Assembly (NCBI GenBank): GCA_041690035.1
Contig: JBDNFC010000016.1
Coordinates: 163,289-227,288 of the forward strand
Reading direction: 5' to 3'
Source: CALSPH01 sp041690035
GTDB taxonomy: Bacteria; Bacteroidota; Bacteroidia; NS11-12g; UBA955
DNA length: 64,000 nt
Shown here: one piece after another, positions 26,793 to 34,843 of the stretch
Layout: each line of letters starts with the position of its first letter
Numbering within the stretch: position 1 is the stretch's first letter
Notes under the pieces: generated by a model
The model's database searches: none
Told to the model about the DNA's origin: nothing
The model's input: only the letters and a program-made list of their open reading frames with translations
Made by a program: the position numbers and the translations under genes

Positions 26793-28074
26793 TTTTTAAT
26801 TGATTATATAATTTAATTGGGGTGATGCCAACTTGCTGCAATTTTAACCTTTTTTTAGTTAAAAAACCTATAGGCTTTCTATTTATAAACCAAAGGTTAT
26901 CAATATTTTGATCAGAAATACCGCAAGTATAGGGTAATCTGCCCAAAATTGCCATTTTTTTCGCCTCTCTTGGTATGTCTCCACTGTTAATAAAGATTAC
27001 ATTAATTTTTTTTCCAAATTCTGTATGTATTTTTCTAAGATAAGCTGTATCTTCTTCTATATTATCTGTTCTGCTATTCGAAAAATATATGTATGAAGGC
27101 TTTCGTCTAAATTTTCGGATTTTTTTTGTTTTTATTTTACCAGTGTCTGCTAATTGGAATCGTGTTTTTGGAATTTTTTTACCAACATTTAATTGATAAA
27201 TAAATTGCTTATCAGTTACTTGATTTATGTTTATGCTACTACCATTATAAGTTATACCATCAATTTTAAACATTTTACCATTCGTTTCTATGTGAGCAAC
27301 GTTATTTTTGTCAATCATGAAACTTGTTTCTGTAAAATGCTCTGTGCGATAGTTTGAAATAAAAATTTCATCATTTTCATCGTTAAACAATCCATTGCAA
27401 TTATTATCTTTAATAGCAATGGTAAATGAGTCATTTTGATTTTTGAAATTATAAGCAAGCACATTTAACCTTTGTTCCCTAAATGAATAGTATGTGCCCA
27501 TATAATTTTTACTTCCGCTATGTTTTTTGTAGTGAATGTCGGTTAAGTTGATATATTTTTGTTGGTTTTTATAATCAAATCGGCTAATTTTTATAATATG
27601 TTTAGCATTACCGTAGTTTGGGTTATGTAAATGAATGTCTAGATAATCTGTATAAAAATGCATCGTATCAGGAGGGCCGTCATTTGATAAATCAAAATCT
27701 ATATTTTTGTCAAAAAAAATAAGTGCAGGTAAATTATTTCGACTATTATTAGTTATTAAAAATAGCAAATACCCTTTTGCAAAAGATTGATTGGCTGCAC
27801 CAGAGTATAAATATCCATAGCCAGTATTTCTTTGTCCAGCAATGCCAAGTGGCAAAATAATCGTTCTTTTTTTATTTTTTAGCTTATCTTCTACACCAAA
27901 TGCAACATTTTCTTCGATAGTGTCGTTTTGCAATAAAAATACTGGTATAATAGCCTGGCTTTTATAAAATGTTTTATCCTTAGCCCTGCCTTCTGAATAG
28001 AGTGTTTGCACTTGTCCAAAAATTGAACTTAAATGCACTAAAAGAGCAAAAAAACAAGAGATTGATTTAATCAT
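26782..28074 (-). CDS. Secreted protein with C-terminal thioredoxin-like region lacking CxxC
   Basis: A 430-residue exported protein of unknown function. The signal peptide MIKSISCFFALLVHLSSIFGQ supports the ATG at 28074 over an upstream TTG at 28086. A mostly beta N-terminal region includes an Asp/Asn-rich IKDNNCNGLFNDENDE stretch near residue 240, resembling a calcium-binding loop. The last 110 residues (PSYIYFSNSRTDNIEEDTAY, then KINVIFINSGD, LPYTCGISDQNIDNLWFI) look like a TlpA/thioredoxin fold in which the redox CxxC is replaced by SNSR. That assignment is tentative. It lies between the metallopeptidase and coiled-coil genes. Confidence 0.62.
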   Translation of the reverse strand: MIKSISCFFALLVHLSSIFGQVQTLYSEGRAKDKTFYKSQAIIPVFLLQNDTIEENVAFGVEDKLKNKKRTIILPLGIAGQRNTGYGYLYSGAANQSFAKGYLLFLITNNSRNNLPALIFFDKNIDFDLSNDGPPDTMHFYTDYLDIHLHNPNYGNAKHIIKISRFDYKNQQKYINLTDIHYKKHSGSKNYMGTYYSFREQRLNVLAYNFKNQNDSFTIAIKDNNCNGLFNDENDEIFISNYRTEHFTETSFMIDKNNVAHIETNGKMFKIDGITYNGSSININQVTDKQFIYQLNVGKKIPKTRFQLADTGKIKTKKIRKFRRKPSYIYFSNSRTDNIEEDTAYLRKIHTEFGKKINVIFINSGDIPREAKKMAILGRLPYTCGISDQNIDNLWFINRKPIGFLTKKRLKLQQVGITPIKLYNQLKNGE

Positions 28075-28106
28075 TTGGTCTGGCAATAATTACTATTGCT
28101 GCCATT

Positions 28107-28811
28107 TTAATCTCTGTTGCTAAGAAAGATTAAAATATATGTAATTAAATTTGCAATTGCTGCCAAAGCTGCTACTACATAGGTCATGGCGGCCCATTTT
28201 AAAGCGTCTTTGGCCCCTTCATGTTCCGACCTAGTAACCATATTTTTGTTATTTAACCAAGCCAATGCACGATTGCTTGCATCAAATTCTACAGGCAGTG
28301 TTACTAAGGCAAATGTTGTAATAAATACATTGGCTACAATAAGTATTTGTAAAACTACCATGCCAAACGGATTTCCATTAAAGATAAAATAGCCAGCTCC
28401 AAACATCATTGCCATGTTTGCGTAATTAAGAACTTGTGAAGAAATATTTACCATTGGCACCATTTTACTTCGCATACCAATCCATTTATATGCGGTGGCA
28501 TGTTGTACAGCATGGCCAACTTCGTGAGCAGCTACAGCAGCAGCAGCTACATTTCGTTCGTTGTATACTACTTCGCTTAGGTTAACAGTTTTATCAATAG
28601 GGTTGTAATGGTCTGTTAGCTGACCATTTACTTGAGTAATTTTAACATCCATAATTCCATGATCTTGTAACATTTTAGCGGCTATTTCTGCGCCTGTTAG
28701 TCCCGAAGAAAGGGAGTATTGCGAGTACTTTTTAAATTTATATTTTAATCTTGCCCCGGCAGCCATGCCGATTATAGCAAATAAAATTCCGATTGCAAAT
28801 AATATTATCAT
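28107..28811 (-). CDS. Neutral zinc metallopeptidase, YugP family membrane protein
   Basis: A 234-residue inner-membrane protein with the zinc-peptidase motif HEVGH (AAHEVGHAVQHA near residue 96) between hydrophobic helices (residues 1-20, 125-145, 150-175, 210-232). The EFDASNRALAWL segment near residue 179 provides the downstream acidic ligand region typical of YugP-like putative neutral zinc metallopeptidases. Substrate unknown. It lies six bases after a small membrane-protein gene and 33 bases before the secreted-protein gene, in one minus-strand operon. Confidence 0.88.
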   Translation of the reverse strand: MIILFAIGILFAIIGMAAGARLKYKFKKYSQYSLSSGLTGAEIAAKMLQDHGIMDVKITQVNGQLTDHYNPIDKTVNLSEVVYNERNVAAAAVAAHEVGHAVQHATAYKWIGMRSKMVPMVNISSQVLNYANMAMMFGAGYFIFNGNPFGMVVLQILIVANVFITTFALVTLPVEFDASNRALAWLNNKNMVTRSEHEGAKDALKWAAMTYVVAALAAIANLITYILIFLSNRD

Positions 28812-28816
28812 ATGTG

Positions 28817-28987
28817 TTATTTTAAAACGACAAATTTAACAACTAAATATAGAATTCCAAACAAAAATATCAATATTGATATTTTATTTATTCTATGCAT
28901 CATTCTTAAATTGAAATTTTTGCCTTCTGTTTCTTCCAAATTATCTTTTTTGAAAGTTATGTAGTGCATTATTTTTTTTAGTATCAT
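28817..28987 (-). CDS. Small membrane protein, DUF6728-like
   Basis: A 56-residue protein with a charged N-terminal half and one C-terminal transmembrane helix (ISILIFLFGILYLVVKFVV). The NFNLRMMHRINKISILIFLF segment resembles the small Bacteroidota family DUF6728 as I recall it (NLK/R-MMH-x-INRIS then a helix), which I also associate with a metallopeptidase neighbour. ATG codons 1 and 7 are both possible starts. The stop lies five bases before the zinc metallopeptidase gene, so they are surely co-transcribed. Function unknown. Confidence 0.65.
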   Translation of the reverse strand: MILKKIMHYITFKKDNLEETEGKNFNLRMMHRINKISILIFLFGILYLVVKFVVLK

Positions 28988-29003
28988 ATATTCTATAACA
29001 AAA

Positions 29004-29032
29004 AAAAGTCGTTCATGTTGTGAACGACTTTT
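29004..29032 (-). terminator. Rho-independent terminator after the repeat lipoprotein gene
   Basis: A perfect 12-bp stem (AAAAGTCGTTCA / TGAACGACTTTT) with a five-base loop. On the minus strand it is followed by a run of T. It lies 24 bases after the stop of the 62-residue lipoprotein gene and separates it from the metallopeptidase operon. Confidence 0.85.
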
Positions 29033-29056
29033 AAATTTTTACTTAAAAAAAGTAAA

Positions 29057-29245
29057 TTACTTTGTAGCTGGAGCTTCTGGTGCTGGAGGAATTGAGTCAG
29101 CTGGCATTTCTGGTGCAACTTCTGGTGCAACTTCTGGTGCAACTTCAGTTTCTGGAGCTGGAGTTTCTGGAGTTTCAGTTGAAGAATTACAAGCAAAAAG
29201 AGCGATTGCTCCAAATACACTAGCTAAAATTAATGATTTTTTCAT
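29057..29245 (-). CDS. Small Pro/Ala/Glu-rich lipoprotein
   Basis: A 62-residue predicted lipoprotein: signal peptide with lipobox ALFAC (Cys19), then a low-complexity tail of Pro, Ala, Glu and Thr with APEV repeats. The repeats come from an in-frame 12-base tandem repeat. The mature peptide is acidic and disordered, and probably sits at the outer or inner membrane as a short tether. It has its own strong promoter (TTG-N20-TACTTTTG) and a strong terminator, so it is a well-expressed single gene. Function unknown. Confidence 0.82.
   Translation of the reverse strand: MKKSLILASVFGAIALFACNSSTETPETPAPETEVAPEVAPEVAPEMPADSIPPAPEAPATK
29111..29146. repeat. 12-bp tandem repeat, three copies, in-frame
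   Basis: Unit TGGTGCAACTTC repeats three times without mismatch within the small lipoprotein gene; on the coding strand it encodes repeated APEV-type tetrapeptides. A unit of 12 means copy-number change would alter protein length without shifting the frame. Confidence 0.85.
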
Positions 29246-29278
29246 TTTTATTGATTATTTATTTTGTTAATACTGCTG

Positions 29279-29309
29279 CAAAAGTAATAAGTTATTTCAT
29301 TTCGTGCAA
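29279..29309 (-). promoter_or_regulatory. Promoter of the small lipoprotein gene
   Basis: On the minus strand: TTG (29309-29307), a 20-base spacer, then TACTTTTG (29286-29279). Both halves match the Bacteroidota consensus; the ATG follows 33 bases later. Confidence 0.6.
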
Positions 29310-29404
29310 CTTTTTTTTAATTAAAATTTAACTATTAATTTTTGCCTCTTAAAAAGAACTAAGTATTTATAAATGAGTTAGTTAAATAGTTTTATTATAC
29401 CGTT

Positions 29405-29914
29405 TTATCGTTTTGTTTTATAGATAGGTACAGTGCTGCATGGTTCTCCATACATTATACTATTGCAAAACGGCAGTAGATTTCTCGTAAATTCTCCATA
29501 AATAATTGGTTCAATATTCATTTTTCCACAACCTTTAACCACTACTTTTTTATCCTTACACATTGCATAGTTAAATTGGCTTAATTGGCTAATAAAGTAC
29601 ATGTTTTTTATGCTAGTTGACTTCGTTATTGCAAAAAATAAACTATTAGTGCGAAGGTAAGTTGCAAATAGCATATACACCCAAATAGGTATAATTGCAT
29701 CTGCGCTGCATTGTATTGCAACAATAGCATTTTTATATGCTTGCCAATCAATACTTTTTAGTTGTTCTCTAAATTCCTTTTCTATTATTATTAATTCTTT
29801 AAAAAGAAAATCTTTGATATCAATATTTTTTATCTCAAAATTAAAGTTTAATATTTCTTCTAAATCTAAAGTAATTAATGGGCTTTGCGCTACTTTATTA
29901 ACGATTGGTTCCAC
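29405..29914 (-). CDS. DUF2480 family protein
   Basis: A 169-residue cytoplasmic protein of the DUF2480 family, found in Bacteroidota and of unknown function. Features I recognise are IVNKVAQSPLITLDLEE at the N-terminus, DIKDFLFKELIIIEKEFREQL, IQCSADAIIPIWVYMLF in the centre, VVVKGCGK, and the C-terminal GEPCSTVPIYK. Three conserved cysteines (CSAD, GCGK, EPCST) suggest metal binding. It starts with GTG overlapping the pyk stop by one base, so it is the last gene of the MarR-pyk operon. In relatives I associate it with suf/Fe-S gene neighbourhoods, which are not seen here. Confidence 0.85.
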   Translation of the reverse strand: MEPIVNKVAQSPLITLDLEEILNFNFEIKNIDIKDFLFKELIIIEKEFREQLKSIDWQAYKNAIVAIQCSADAIIPIWVYMLFATYLRTNSLFFAITKSTSIKNMYFISQLSQFNYAMCKDKKVVVKGCGKMNIEPIIYGEFTRNLLPFCNSIMYGEPCSTVPIYKTKR

Positions 29915-31344
29915 TATTCTACAATGCTTATTTTAATGGTATTTGCCATGCTTCGATGCTGTATTGGCATGCTTGCAGTGTGTATAACCAAATCTTTTTC
30001 TACTACCACGCCATTTAGCTTAAGAATGTTGAGTACATCAGCAAACGTTTTATCAGTGCTTTCAAATCTGTCATAATAAAATCCCCTGATACCCCAAACC
30101 AAATTGAGCCTATTGAGCAAAGCTAGGTTATTTGTAAAAATAAAAATATATGCCTTTGGCCTGTAGCTGCTTATTTTTATTGCGCTATAACCACTGGTCG
30201 TCATGCCTATTATACAATTAGCTTGCAAATGATCGCTCATTCTAACAGCCGTAAAGCATATTTCATCACTCAAAAAAGTTGCAGAATTACTGATTGGTTT
30301 TATGCCTTTAAAATATACCCCTCTGTTTATTTCCACATCCTCAATTATTTTACTCATTATGCTTACTGCCTGAATTGGATATTTGCCAACAGAAGTTTCT
30401 GCACTTAGCATTACTGCATCTGCACCATCTAAAACTGCATTTGCAACATCATTAACCTCTGCCCTTGTTGGTCTAGAATTTTCTATCATCGACTCCATCA
30501 TTTGCGTTGCAATGATCACCGGTTTTGCGCTTTTTATACATTTTTCAACAATTTCTTTTTGTATCAATGGTACTCTTTGTTGAGCTATTTCGACACCCAA
30601 ATCGCCCCTTGCCACCATTATAGCGTCTGCAACTTGAATAATTGCATCTAAATTTTCTATGGCTTCTGGTTTTTCGATTTTTGCTACTACCAAACATTTT
30701 TTTCCTCGTGCTGCAATTAATTTTTTTAATTCCAAGATATCTTCTGCCCTGCGCACAAAAGATAATCCAACCCATTCTACATCATTATCAAGGCCAAAAT
30801 TAAGGTCTTCGATATCCTTTTCTGTCAATGCTGGCACAGAGATTTTAGAATTGGGTAAATTAAATCCTTTATTTGACTTTAAAATTCCTCCAACAATAAC
30901 TTTTGCTTCCAAATGATTGGCATCTATTTTTTTGGTAATATGAATTTCTAAATTGCCATCATCCAATAAAATTATTTCTCCAGGCTTTACTTCTTCTGCC
31001 AACTTATCATATAAAACACTGATTTTATCAGCAGAACCGACAATTGGAATATTTGTTACAGTTAGCAACTGCCCTTCAATTAGCAATACCCCTTCACCCA
31101 TATTTCCCACACGTAATTTTGGGCCTTGTAAATCTTGAAGAATGCAAATATTGCTATTCAACTCTTGATTTATTTTTCTAATATTATCCAACGCAGCCTG
31201 ATGAACTTCGCGGGCTCCATGAGAAAAATTTAGTCTACAAACATCTACACCAGCATAAATTAATGCTTTCAGATTTTCATAGCTAGAAGATGCGGGGCCA
31301 ATTGTGGCTACTATTTTCGTTCTATTAAAAGTAATTTTATACAT
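29914..31344 (-). CDS. pyk: Pyruvate kinase
   Basis: Final glycolytic enzyme, converting phosphoenolpyruvate and ADP to pyruvate and ATP. Motifs: RTKIVATIGPASS at the N-terminus, CRLNFSHG near residue 37, LQDLQGPKLRVG, and the metal/PEP site MVARGDLGVEI near residue 243. SAKPVIIATQMMESMI and the DAVMLSAETSVGKYP region follow. The 476-residue length lacks the extra C-terminal PEP-utiliser domain. It overlaps the IPExxxVDY-like gene by eight bases and the DUF2480 gene by one, so it is embedded in a four-gene operon headed by a MarR regulator. Confidence 0.96.
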   Translation of the reverse strand: MYKITFNRTKIVATIGPASSSYENLKALIYAGVDVCRLNFSHGAREVHQAALDNIRKINQELNSNICILQDLQGPKLRVGNMGEGVLLIEGQLLTVTNIPIVGSADKISVLYDKLAEEVKPGEIILLDDGNLEIHITKKIDANHLEAKVIVGGILKSNKGFNLPNSKISVPALTEKDIEDLNFGLDNDVEWVGLSFVRRAEDILELKKLIAARGKKCLVVAKIEKPEAIENLDAIIQVADAIMVARGDLGVEIAQQRVPLIQKEIVEKCIKSAKPVIIATQMMESMIENSRPTRAEVNDVANAVLDGADAVMLSAETSVGKYPIQAVSIMSKIIEDVEINRGVYFKGIKPISNSATFLSDEICFTAVRMSDHLQANCIIGMTTSGYSAIKISSYRPKAYIFIFTNNLALLNRLNLVWGIRGFYYDRFESTDKTFADVLNILKLNGVVVEKDLVIHTASMPIQHRSMANTIKISIVE

Positions 31345-31762
31345 AGTCGCTTAAATATGGTGCAAGTTTATTATAATTTTTTGGTTCTAGTGGATTAATT
31401 GCCATTATATTTTTAATGTTTTTTAAATAATCTGATATGGGTTCTAATAATAAATTTGAAGCACCATCTTTTGCCAATAATAAATACTGAATTTCTATTT
31501 TGGAAGAAATAATATATCCATTTGACCCTTTATTTTTTAGAAAAAATAGATTGGAATCGTAATTTTGGGCAAAATGATAATATACCGCATGCAATGAATT
31601 ATTGAGGTGTGCTAATTCAAAATCCCTTATTCTTTCAAAATCAAAATTGTGTAATTTGGTAAGATGCCATAAAATTTTTGTAGCAGAATCATAAGAAAAT
31701 ATCGCCATTCCCCACGAGATTTCTGTGTCTGTGCGCAGCGATAAGATTTTTTTAATCGTCAT
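31337..31762 (-). CDS. IPExxxVDY-family-like protein upstream of pyk
   Basis: A 141-residue protein of unknown function. Position directly before and overlapping pyk, size, and the late LAPYLSDYV segment fit the Bacteroidota IPExxxVDY family, although the name-giving motif is diverged. Features seen: IKKILSLRTDTEISWGMAIFSYD at the N-terminus and IEIQYLLLAKD in the middle. No signal peptide or membrane segment, so probably cytoplasmic. It overlaps the MarR gene by 11 bases and pyk by eight. Confidence 0.55.
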   Translation of the reverse strand: MTIKKILSLRTDTEISWGMAIFSYDSATKILWHLTKLHNFDFERIRDFELAHLNNSLHAVYYHFAQNYDSNLFFLKNKGSNGYIISSKIEIQYLLLAKDGASNLLLEPISDYLKNIKNIMAINPLEPKNYNKLAPYLSDYV

Positions 31763-32189
31763 TTAGTGCAAATCTTAATTTCTCCAAATAGTTTAAAAAT
31801 ATTTCAGCGTCTGAAATACCAAGGAGATTGGTATAAAAATTATTCAAATAATTTTCTAATAAATCTGCAATTGCTGATAAAGCCATTATTCCTTTTGGAG
31901 AAATTGCGATTTCACGTCTTGAACCATGATTTGGGCACATATTTCGAGTAATTAATTTTTTGGAAACTAATTTATCCATAATTCTTGTTAAATCTCCAGT
32001 TGGTAGCAGCATTCTGCTTTTTACTTCACCTGCTGATAAGCCAGCCCCTTGAGAACCTTTTAGTATTCTTAAAATATTATATTGCGAAGGTGTTAAATCA
32101 AAATTTATAAGGAGTTTTTTAAGTTTATTATCTATCATGTTTCCTGTTTTTATAATGTCAGTGAGCAATATCTCATGAAGGTTTGGCAT
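31752..32189 (-). CDS. MarR-family transcriptional regulator
   Basis: A 145-residue winged-helix dimeric regulator. The core is visible: LTPSQYNILRILKGSQ (helix 2), LSAGEVKSRMLLPTGDLTRIMDKLVSKKLI (recognition region), and the wing with NHGSRREIAISPKG carrying the DxR-like RREI. It heads a tightly overlapping operon with the IPExxxVDY-like, pyk and DUF2480 genes and is divergent from a YceI lipoprotein. A perfect 9-bp inverted repeat lies nine bases before its ATG over its own -7 element, which suggests autoregulation. The effector is unknown. Confidence 0.93.
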   Translation of the reverse strand: MPNLHEILLTDIIKTGNMIDNKLKKLLINFDLTPSQYNILRILKGSQGAGLSAGEVKSRMLLPTGDLTRIMDKLVSKKLITRNMCPNHGSRREIAISPKGIMALSAIADLLENYLNNFYTNLLGISDAEIFLNYLEKLRFALNDD

Positions 32190-32197
32190 TGTTTTAA

Positions 32198-32221
32198 ATT
32201 ACTTTTATTTGCAAAAGTAAT
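32198..32221. promoter_or_regulatory. Perfect inverted repeat, probable MarR operator
   Basis: Arms ATTACTTTT (32198-32206) and AAAAGTAAT (32213-32221) are perfectly complementary around a six-base spacer. The site contains the marR -7 element (TACTTTTG on the minus strand, 32219-32212) and lies 17 bases from the -33 TTG of the yceI promoter, so one dimer could control both directions. Confidence 0.7.
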
Positions 32222-32238
32222 GTTTTATTTTATTTTAT

Positions 32239-32268
32239 TTGTTTATAACAAATGTATTTTTATATTTG
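32239..32268 (+). promoter_or_regulatory. Promoter of the YceI lipoprotein gene
   Basis: TTG at 32239-32241 (within TTTG), a 19-base spacer, then TATATTTG at 32261-32268. This is a full match to the Bacteroidota consensus, 24 bases before the ATG. Confidence 0.65.
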
Positions 32269-32292
32269 CAGCCTTGTAAAGCGCAATAAATC

Positions 32293-32910
32293 ATGAAAAA
32301 CACAATTAAATTTTTAACAATCGGAGTATTAGTATCATTTATTGCAGCATGCAATAGCAGCAGCACGGATAATACAAAAACAGAGGCTGGGATTACGGGC
32401 TTATTCAATGCAGATATTGCTGCTTCTACAGTTTCTTGGAGAGGAGAAATGATAGGTGGGGCATATTTTCATACAGGAACAATCGGGCTTTCTGAAGGTA
32501 TGATAACTTTTGAAAACGGAAATGTAACAGGGGGCAGTTTTATGATAGACATGAAAACTATTACTACAACTGACAACAACTATGATTCTGCTAAAAAAAG
32601 TTTGCCAAGTGGTTTAATTGGTCATTTAGGATCTCCTGATTTCTTTGCAGTAGATTCTTTTCCTACCGCTAAGTTTGAAATTACAGGTGCTGATAGCACT
32701 GGAATTACTGGAAATTTAACCATAAGGGGTATTACCAACGCAGAGAAAATTCAAAATATTGTTATAGCAAAGCAAGATAGTTCAGTAAATGTAAAAGGTA
32801 CGCTTACTTTTGACAGAACAAAATACGACATTAAATACCAAAATGCTGCAAAAGATATGGTATTATCTAATGATGTTCAATTAAATGTTGAACTCATAGC
32901 ACGACCTTAG
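32293..32910 (+). CDS. YceI-family lipoprotein
   Basis: A 205-residue predicted lipoprotein (lipobox IAAC, Cys20) with a YceI-like lipocalin domain that would bind a hydrophobic or isoprenoid ligand in the periplasm. Domain markers: STVSWRGEMIGGAYFHTGTI, the ISLEDGKI-like GLSEGMITFENGNVTGGSFMIDM, LIGHLGSPDFFAVDSFPTAKFE, and FDRTKYDIKY near the end. It is divergent from marR and has a strong promoter and terminator, so it is a separately controlled single gene, probably repressed with the marR operon. Confidence 0.92.
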   Translation: MKNTIKFLTIGVLVSFIAACNSSSTDNTKTEAGITGLFNADIAASTVSWRGEMIGGAYFHTGTIGLSEGMITFENGNVTGGSFMIDMKTITTTDNNYDSAKKSLPSGLIGHLGSPDFFAVDSFPTAKFEITGADSTGITGNLTIRGITNAEKIQNIVIAKQDSSVNVKGTLTFDRTKYDIKYQNAAKDMVLSNDVQLNVELIARP

Positions 32911-32952
32911 ACCGCAAGGTTTAGGAATTTTTCATAATAGTTTTAATTTTTT

Positions 32953-32992
32953 ACCCTTCATTAATTCGTTAGTGGAGGGTTTTCTTTTTTTT
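32953..32992 (+). terminator. Rho-independent terminator after yceI
   Basis: Eight-pair stem ACCCTTCA / TGGAGGGT (one G:T pair) with a 12-base loop, followed by TTTCTTTTTTTT, 42 bases after the yceI stop. Confidence 0.8.
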
Positions 32993-33102
32993 AATAATTG
33001 GGCATATAATTAATAGCGATGCTTTATTAATAAAAATATAAAATTAGTATTAATTTTGAGCCTTGATAAACCAATCTGAATTTTAGAATTTTAAACAAAA
33101 TA

Positions 33103-34788
33103 ATGAATCAACTTATAGAATGTGTCCCAAATTTTAGTGAAGGGAATGATTTAGGCATTATACAGGAAATTACCGCCCAAATAAGAGCTGTAAATGGTGT
33201 TCAATTATTAGATGTGGACCCAGGAAAAGCAACAAATAGAACTGTAGTTACCTTTGTAGGCACCCCTGATGCAGTTATAGAAGCAGCATATTTGGCAATT
33301 AGAAAAGCCGCTGAACTAATTGATATGCAAAATCATAAAGGAGCTCATCCTAGAATGGGTGCCACTGATGTATGTCCACTTATTCCTATTGCTAATATTA
33401 GTATGGAAGAGACAGCAAAATGGGCTTTAAAATTGGCAAAAAGAGTAGCAGAAGAATTGGCAATTCCTGTTTACCTTTATGAGCACGCTCAAGAAGATAA
33501 AAGCAGAAGCAATTTAGCAGTCATTAGAGCGGGAGAGTATGAAGGAATTGCTGATAAAATAATACAATCAAAATGGAAACCAGATTTTGGGCCAGCTATT
33601 TTTAATCAAAAAACAGGAAATATAGCGATAGGTGCAAGAGATTTTTTAATTGCCTATAATGTAAATCTCAATACCAAAAGCACTCGAATAGCCAATAGAA
33701 TTGCATTTGATATCAGAGAGGCAGGACGTGTTATAAGAGAAGGAAATGCATTTACGGGTAAAATTAAATTAGATGCAAATGGCGAAGAACTAAGAATACC
33801 TGGATCACTAAAGCATGTTAAAGCAATTGGTTGGTATATAGAAGAGTATAAAATTGCACAACTTTCAATGAATTTAACAAATTATTTAGCAACGCCATTA
33901 CATATTGCATTTGATGAGGTTTGCGAAAAAGCCAGAGAGCGCGGAGTAAGAGTTACTGGCAGCGAGTTGGTTGGCCTAATACCGCTTCAAGCAATGCTAG
34001 ATGCAGGTAATTATTTTTTAAAAAAACAGCAAATTAGTGAAGGTTTAAGTGAGTCTGAGATTATACATATTGCTATTAAGTCTTTAGGATTGGATGAAAT
34101 AGCGCCTTTTGATCCGCAAAAAAAGATAATAGAATATTGTTTAAAAACAGAAGAAAAGCAACTCATCAATCTAACAATTCAAGAATTTTCCGATGAAACT
34201 GCTTCAGAAAGTCCAGCTCCAGGAGGTGGAAGTGTAGCTGCATTATGCGGTGTATTGGGCATTTCGCTTGGAGCAATGGTAGGAAATTTATCTGCTAATA
34301 AAAGAGGGTGGGAAGAAAAAACAACTTATTTTAGTGATTTAGCTGTGAGCGCACAATTATTAAAAAAGGAATTAATGTTGCTCATTGACGAAGATACTAA
34401 CGCTTTTAATCGCATTATGGATGCATTTTTATTACCAAAAGATAATCAAGCAATGCTAAACGCAAGAATTTTGGCAATAGAGCAAGCTAGCAAATATGCT
34501 ACTGAAATTCCATATAGAACAATGCAAATCGCCTATAAAACAGTTGCTTTGTTAAAAGAAATGGTAGAAAATGGGAATAAAAACTCCATTACTGATGCAG
34601 GTGTTGGATTATTATGCATAAAAACTGCAGTGCGGGGCGCATATTTTAATGTAATGATAAATGCCAAATCATTAAAAGATGATGTTTTTGCTAAATCAAT
34701 GAAAGAAAAAGCAAAAACATTGCTTGCAAAAAATCATGAAGAAATAGATAATATATTGACTAAGGTAGAAGAGGCTATTCATTTTTAA
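33103..34788 (+). CDS. ftcD: Bifunctional glutamate formimidoyltransferase / formimidoyl-THF cyclodeaminase
   Basis: A 561-residue fusion enzyme. Residues 1-300 are the formimidoyltransferase (IECVPNFSEGND, KGAHPRMGATDVCPLIP with the catalytic His, then the GSELVGLIPLQAMLDAG segment). Residues 355-555 are the cyclodeaminase (ASESPAPGGGSVAALCGVL). Together they pass the formimino group from formiminoglutamate to tetrahydrofolate and deaminate it to methenyl-THF, ending histidine degradation. hutH, hutU and hutI are not nearby. FolD, which uses the product, is encoded at 44.8 kb. Fusion of the two halves is known in animals and some bacteria. Confidence 0.95.
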   Translation: MNQLIECVPNFSEGNDLGIIQEITAQIRAVNGVQLLDVDPGKATNRTVVTFVGTPDAVIEAAYLAIRKAAELIDMQNHKGAHPRMGATDVCPLIPIANISMEETAKWALKLAKRVAEELAIPVYLYEHAQEDKSRSNLAVIRAGEYEGIADKIIQSKWKPDFGPAIFNQKTGNIAIGARDFLIAYNVNLNTKSTRIANRIAFDIREAGRVIREGNAFTGKIKLDANGEELRIPGSLKHVKAIGWYIEEYKIAQLSMNLTNYLATPLHIAFDEVCEKARERGVRVTGSELVGLIPLQAMLDAGNYFLKKQQISEGLSESEIIHIAIKSLGLDEIAPFDPQKKIIEYCLKTEEKQLINLTIQEFSDETASESPAPGGGSVAALCGVLGISLGAMVGNLSANKRGWEEKTTYFSDLAVSAQLLKKELMLLIDEDTNAFNRIMDAFLLPKDNQAMLNARILAIEQASKYATEIPYRTMQIAYKTVALLKEMVENGNKNSITDAGVGLLCIKTAVRGAYFNVMINAKSLKDDVFAKSMKEKAKTLLAKNHEEIDNILTKVEEAIHF

Positions 34789-34843
34789 TTATTTAATCTA
34801 TTTAAAGGTAATAGTTTGAACTAAGAAAAATCTTATTTTATAA

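Noticed and set aside
28993..29220. A 75-codon open frame rich in Leu, Gln and Lys on the minus strand
   Set aside because: It is an alternate frame of the 12-bp repeat lipoprotein gene; its Leu/Gln repeats are the same repeat read out of phase, while the lipoprotein frame has a proper signal peptide and promoter.
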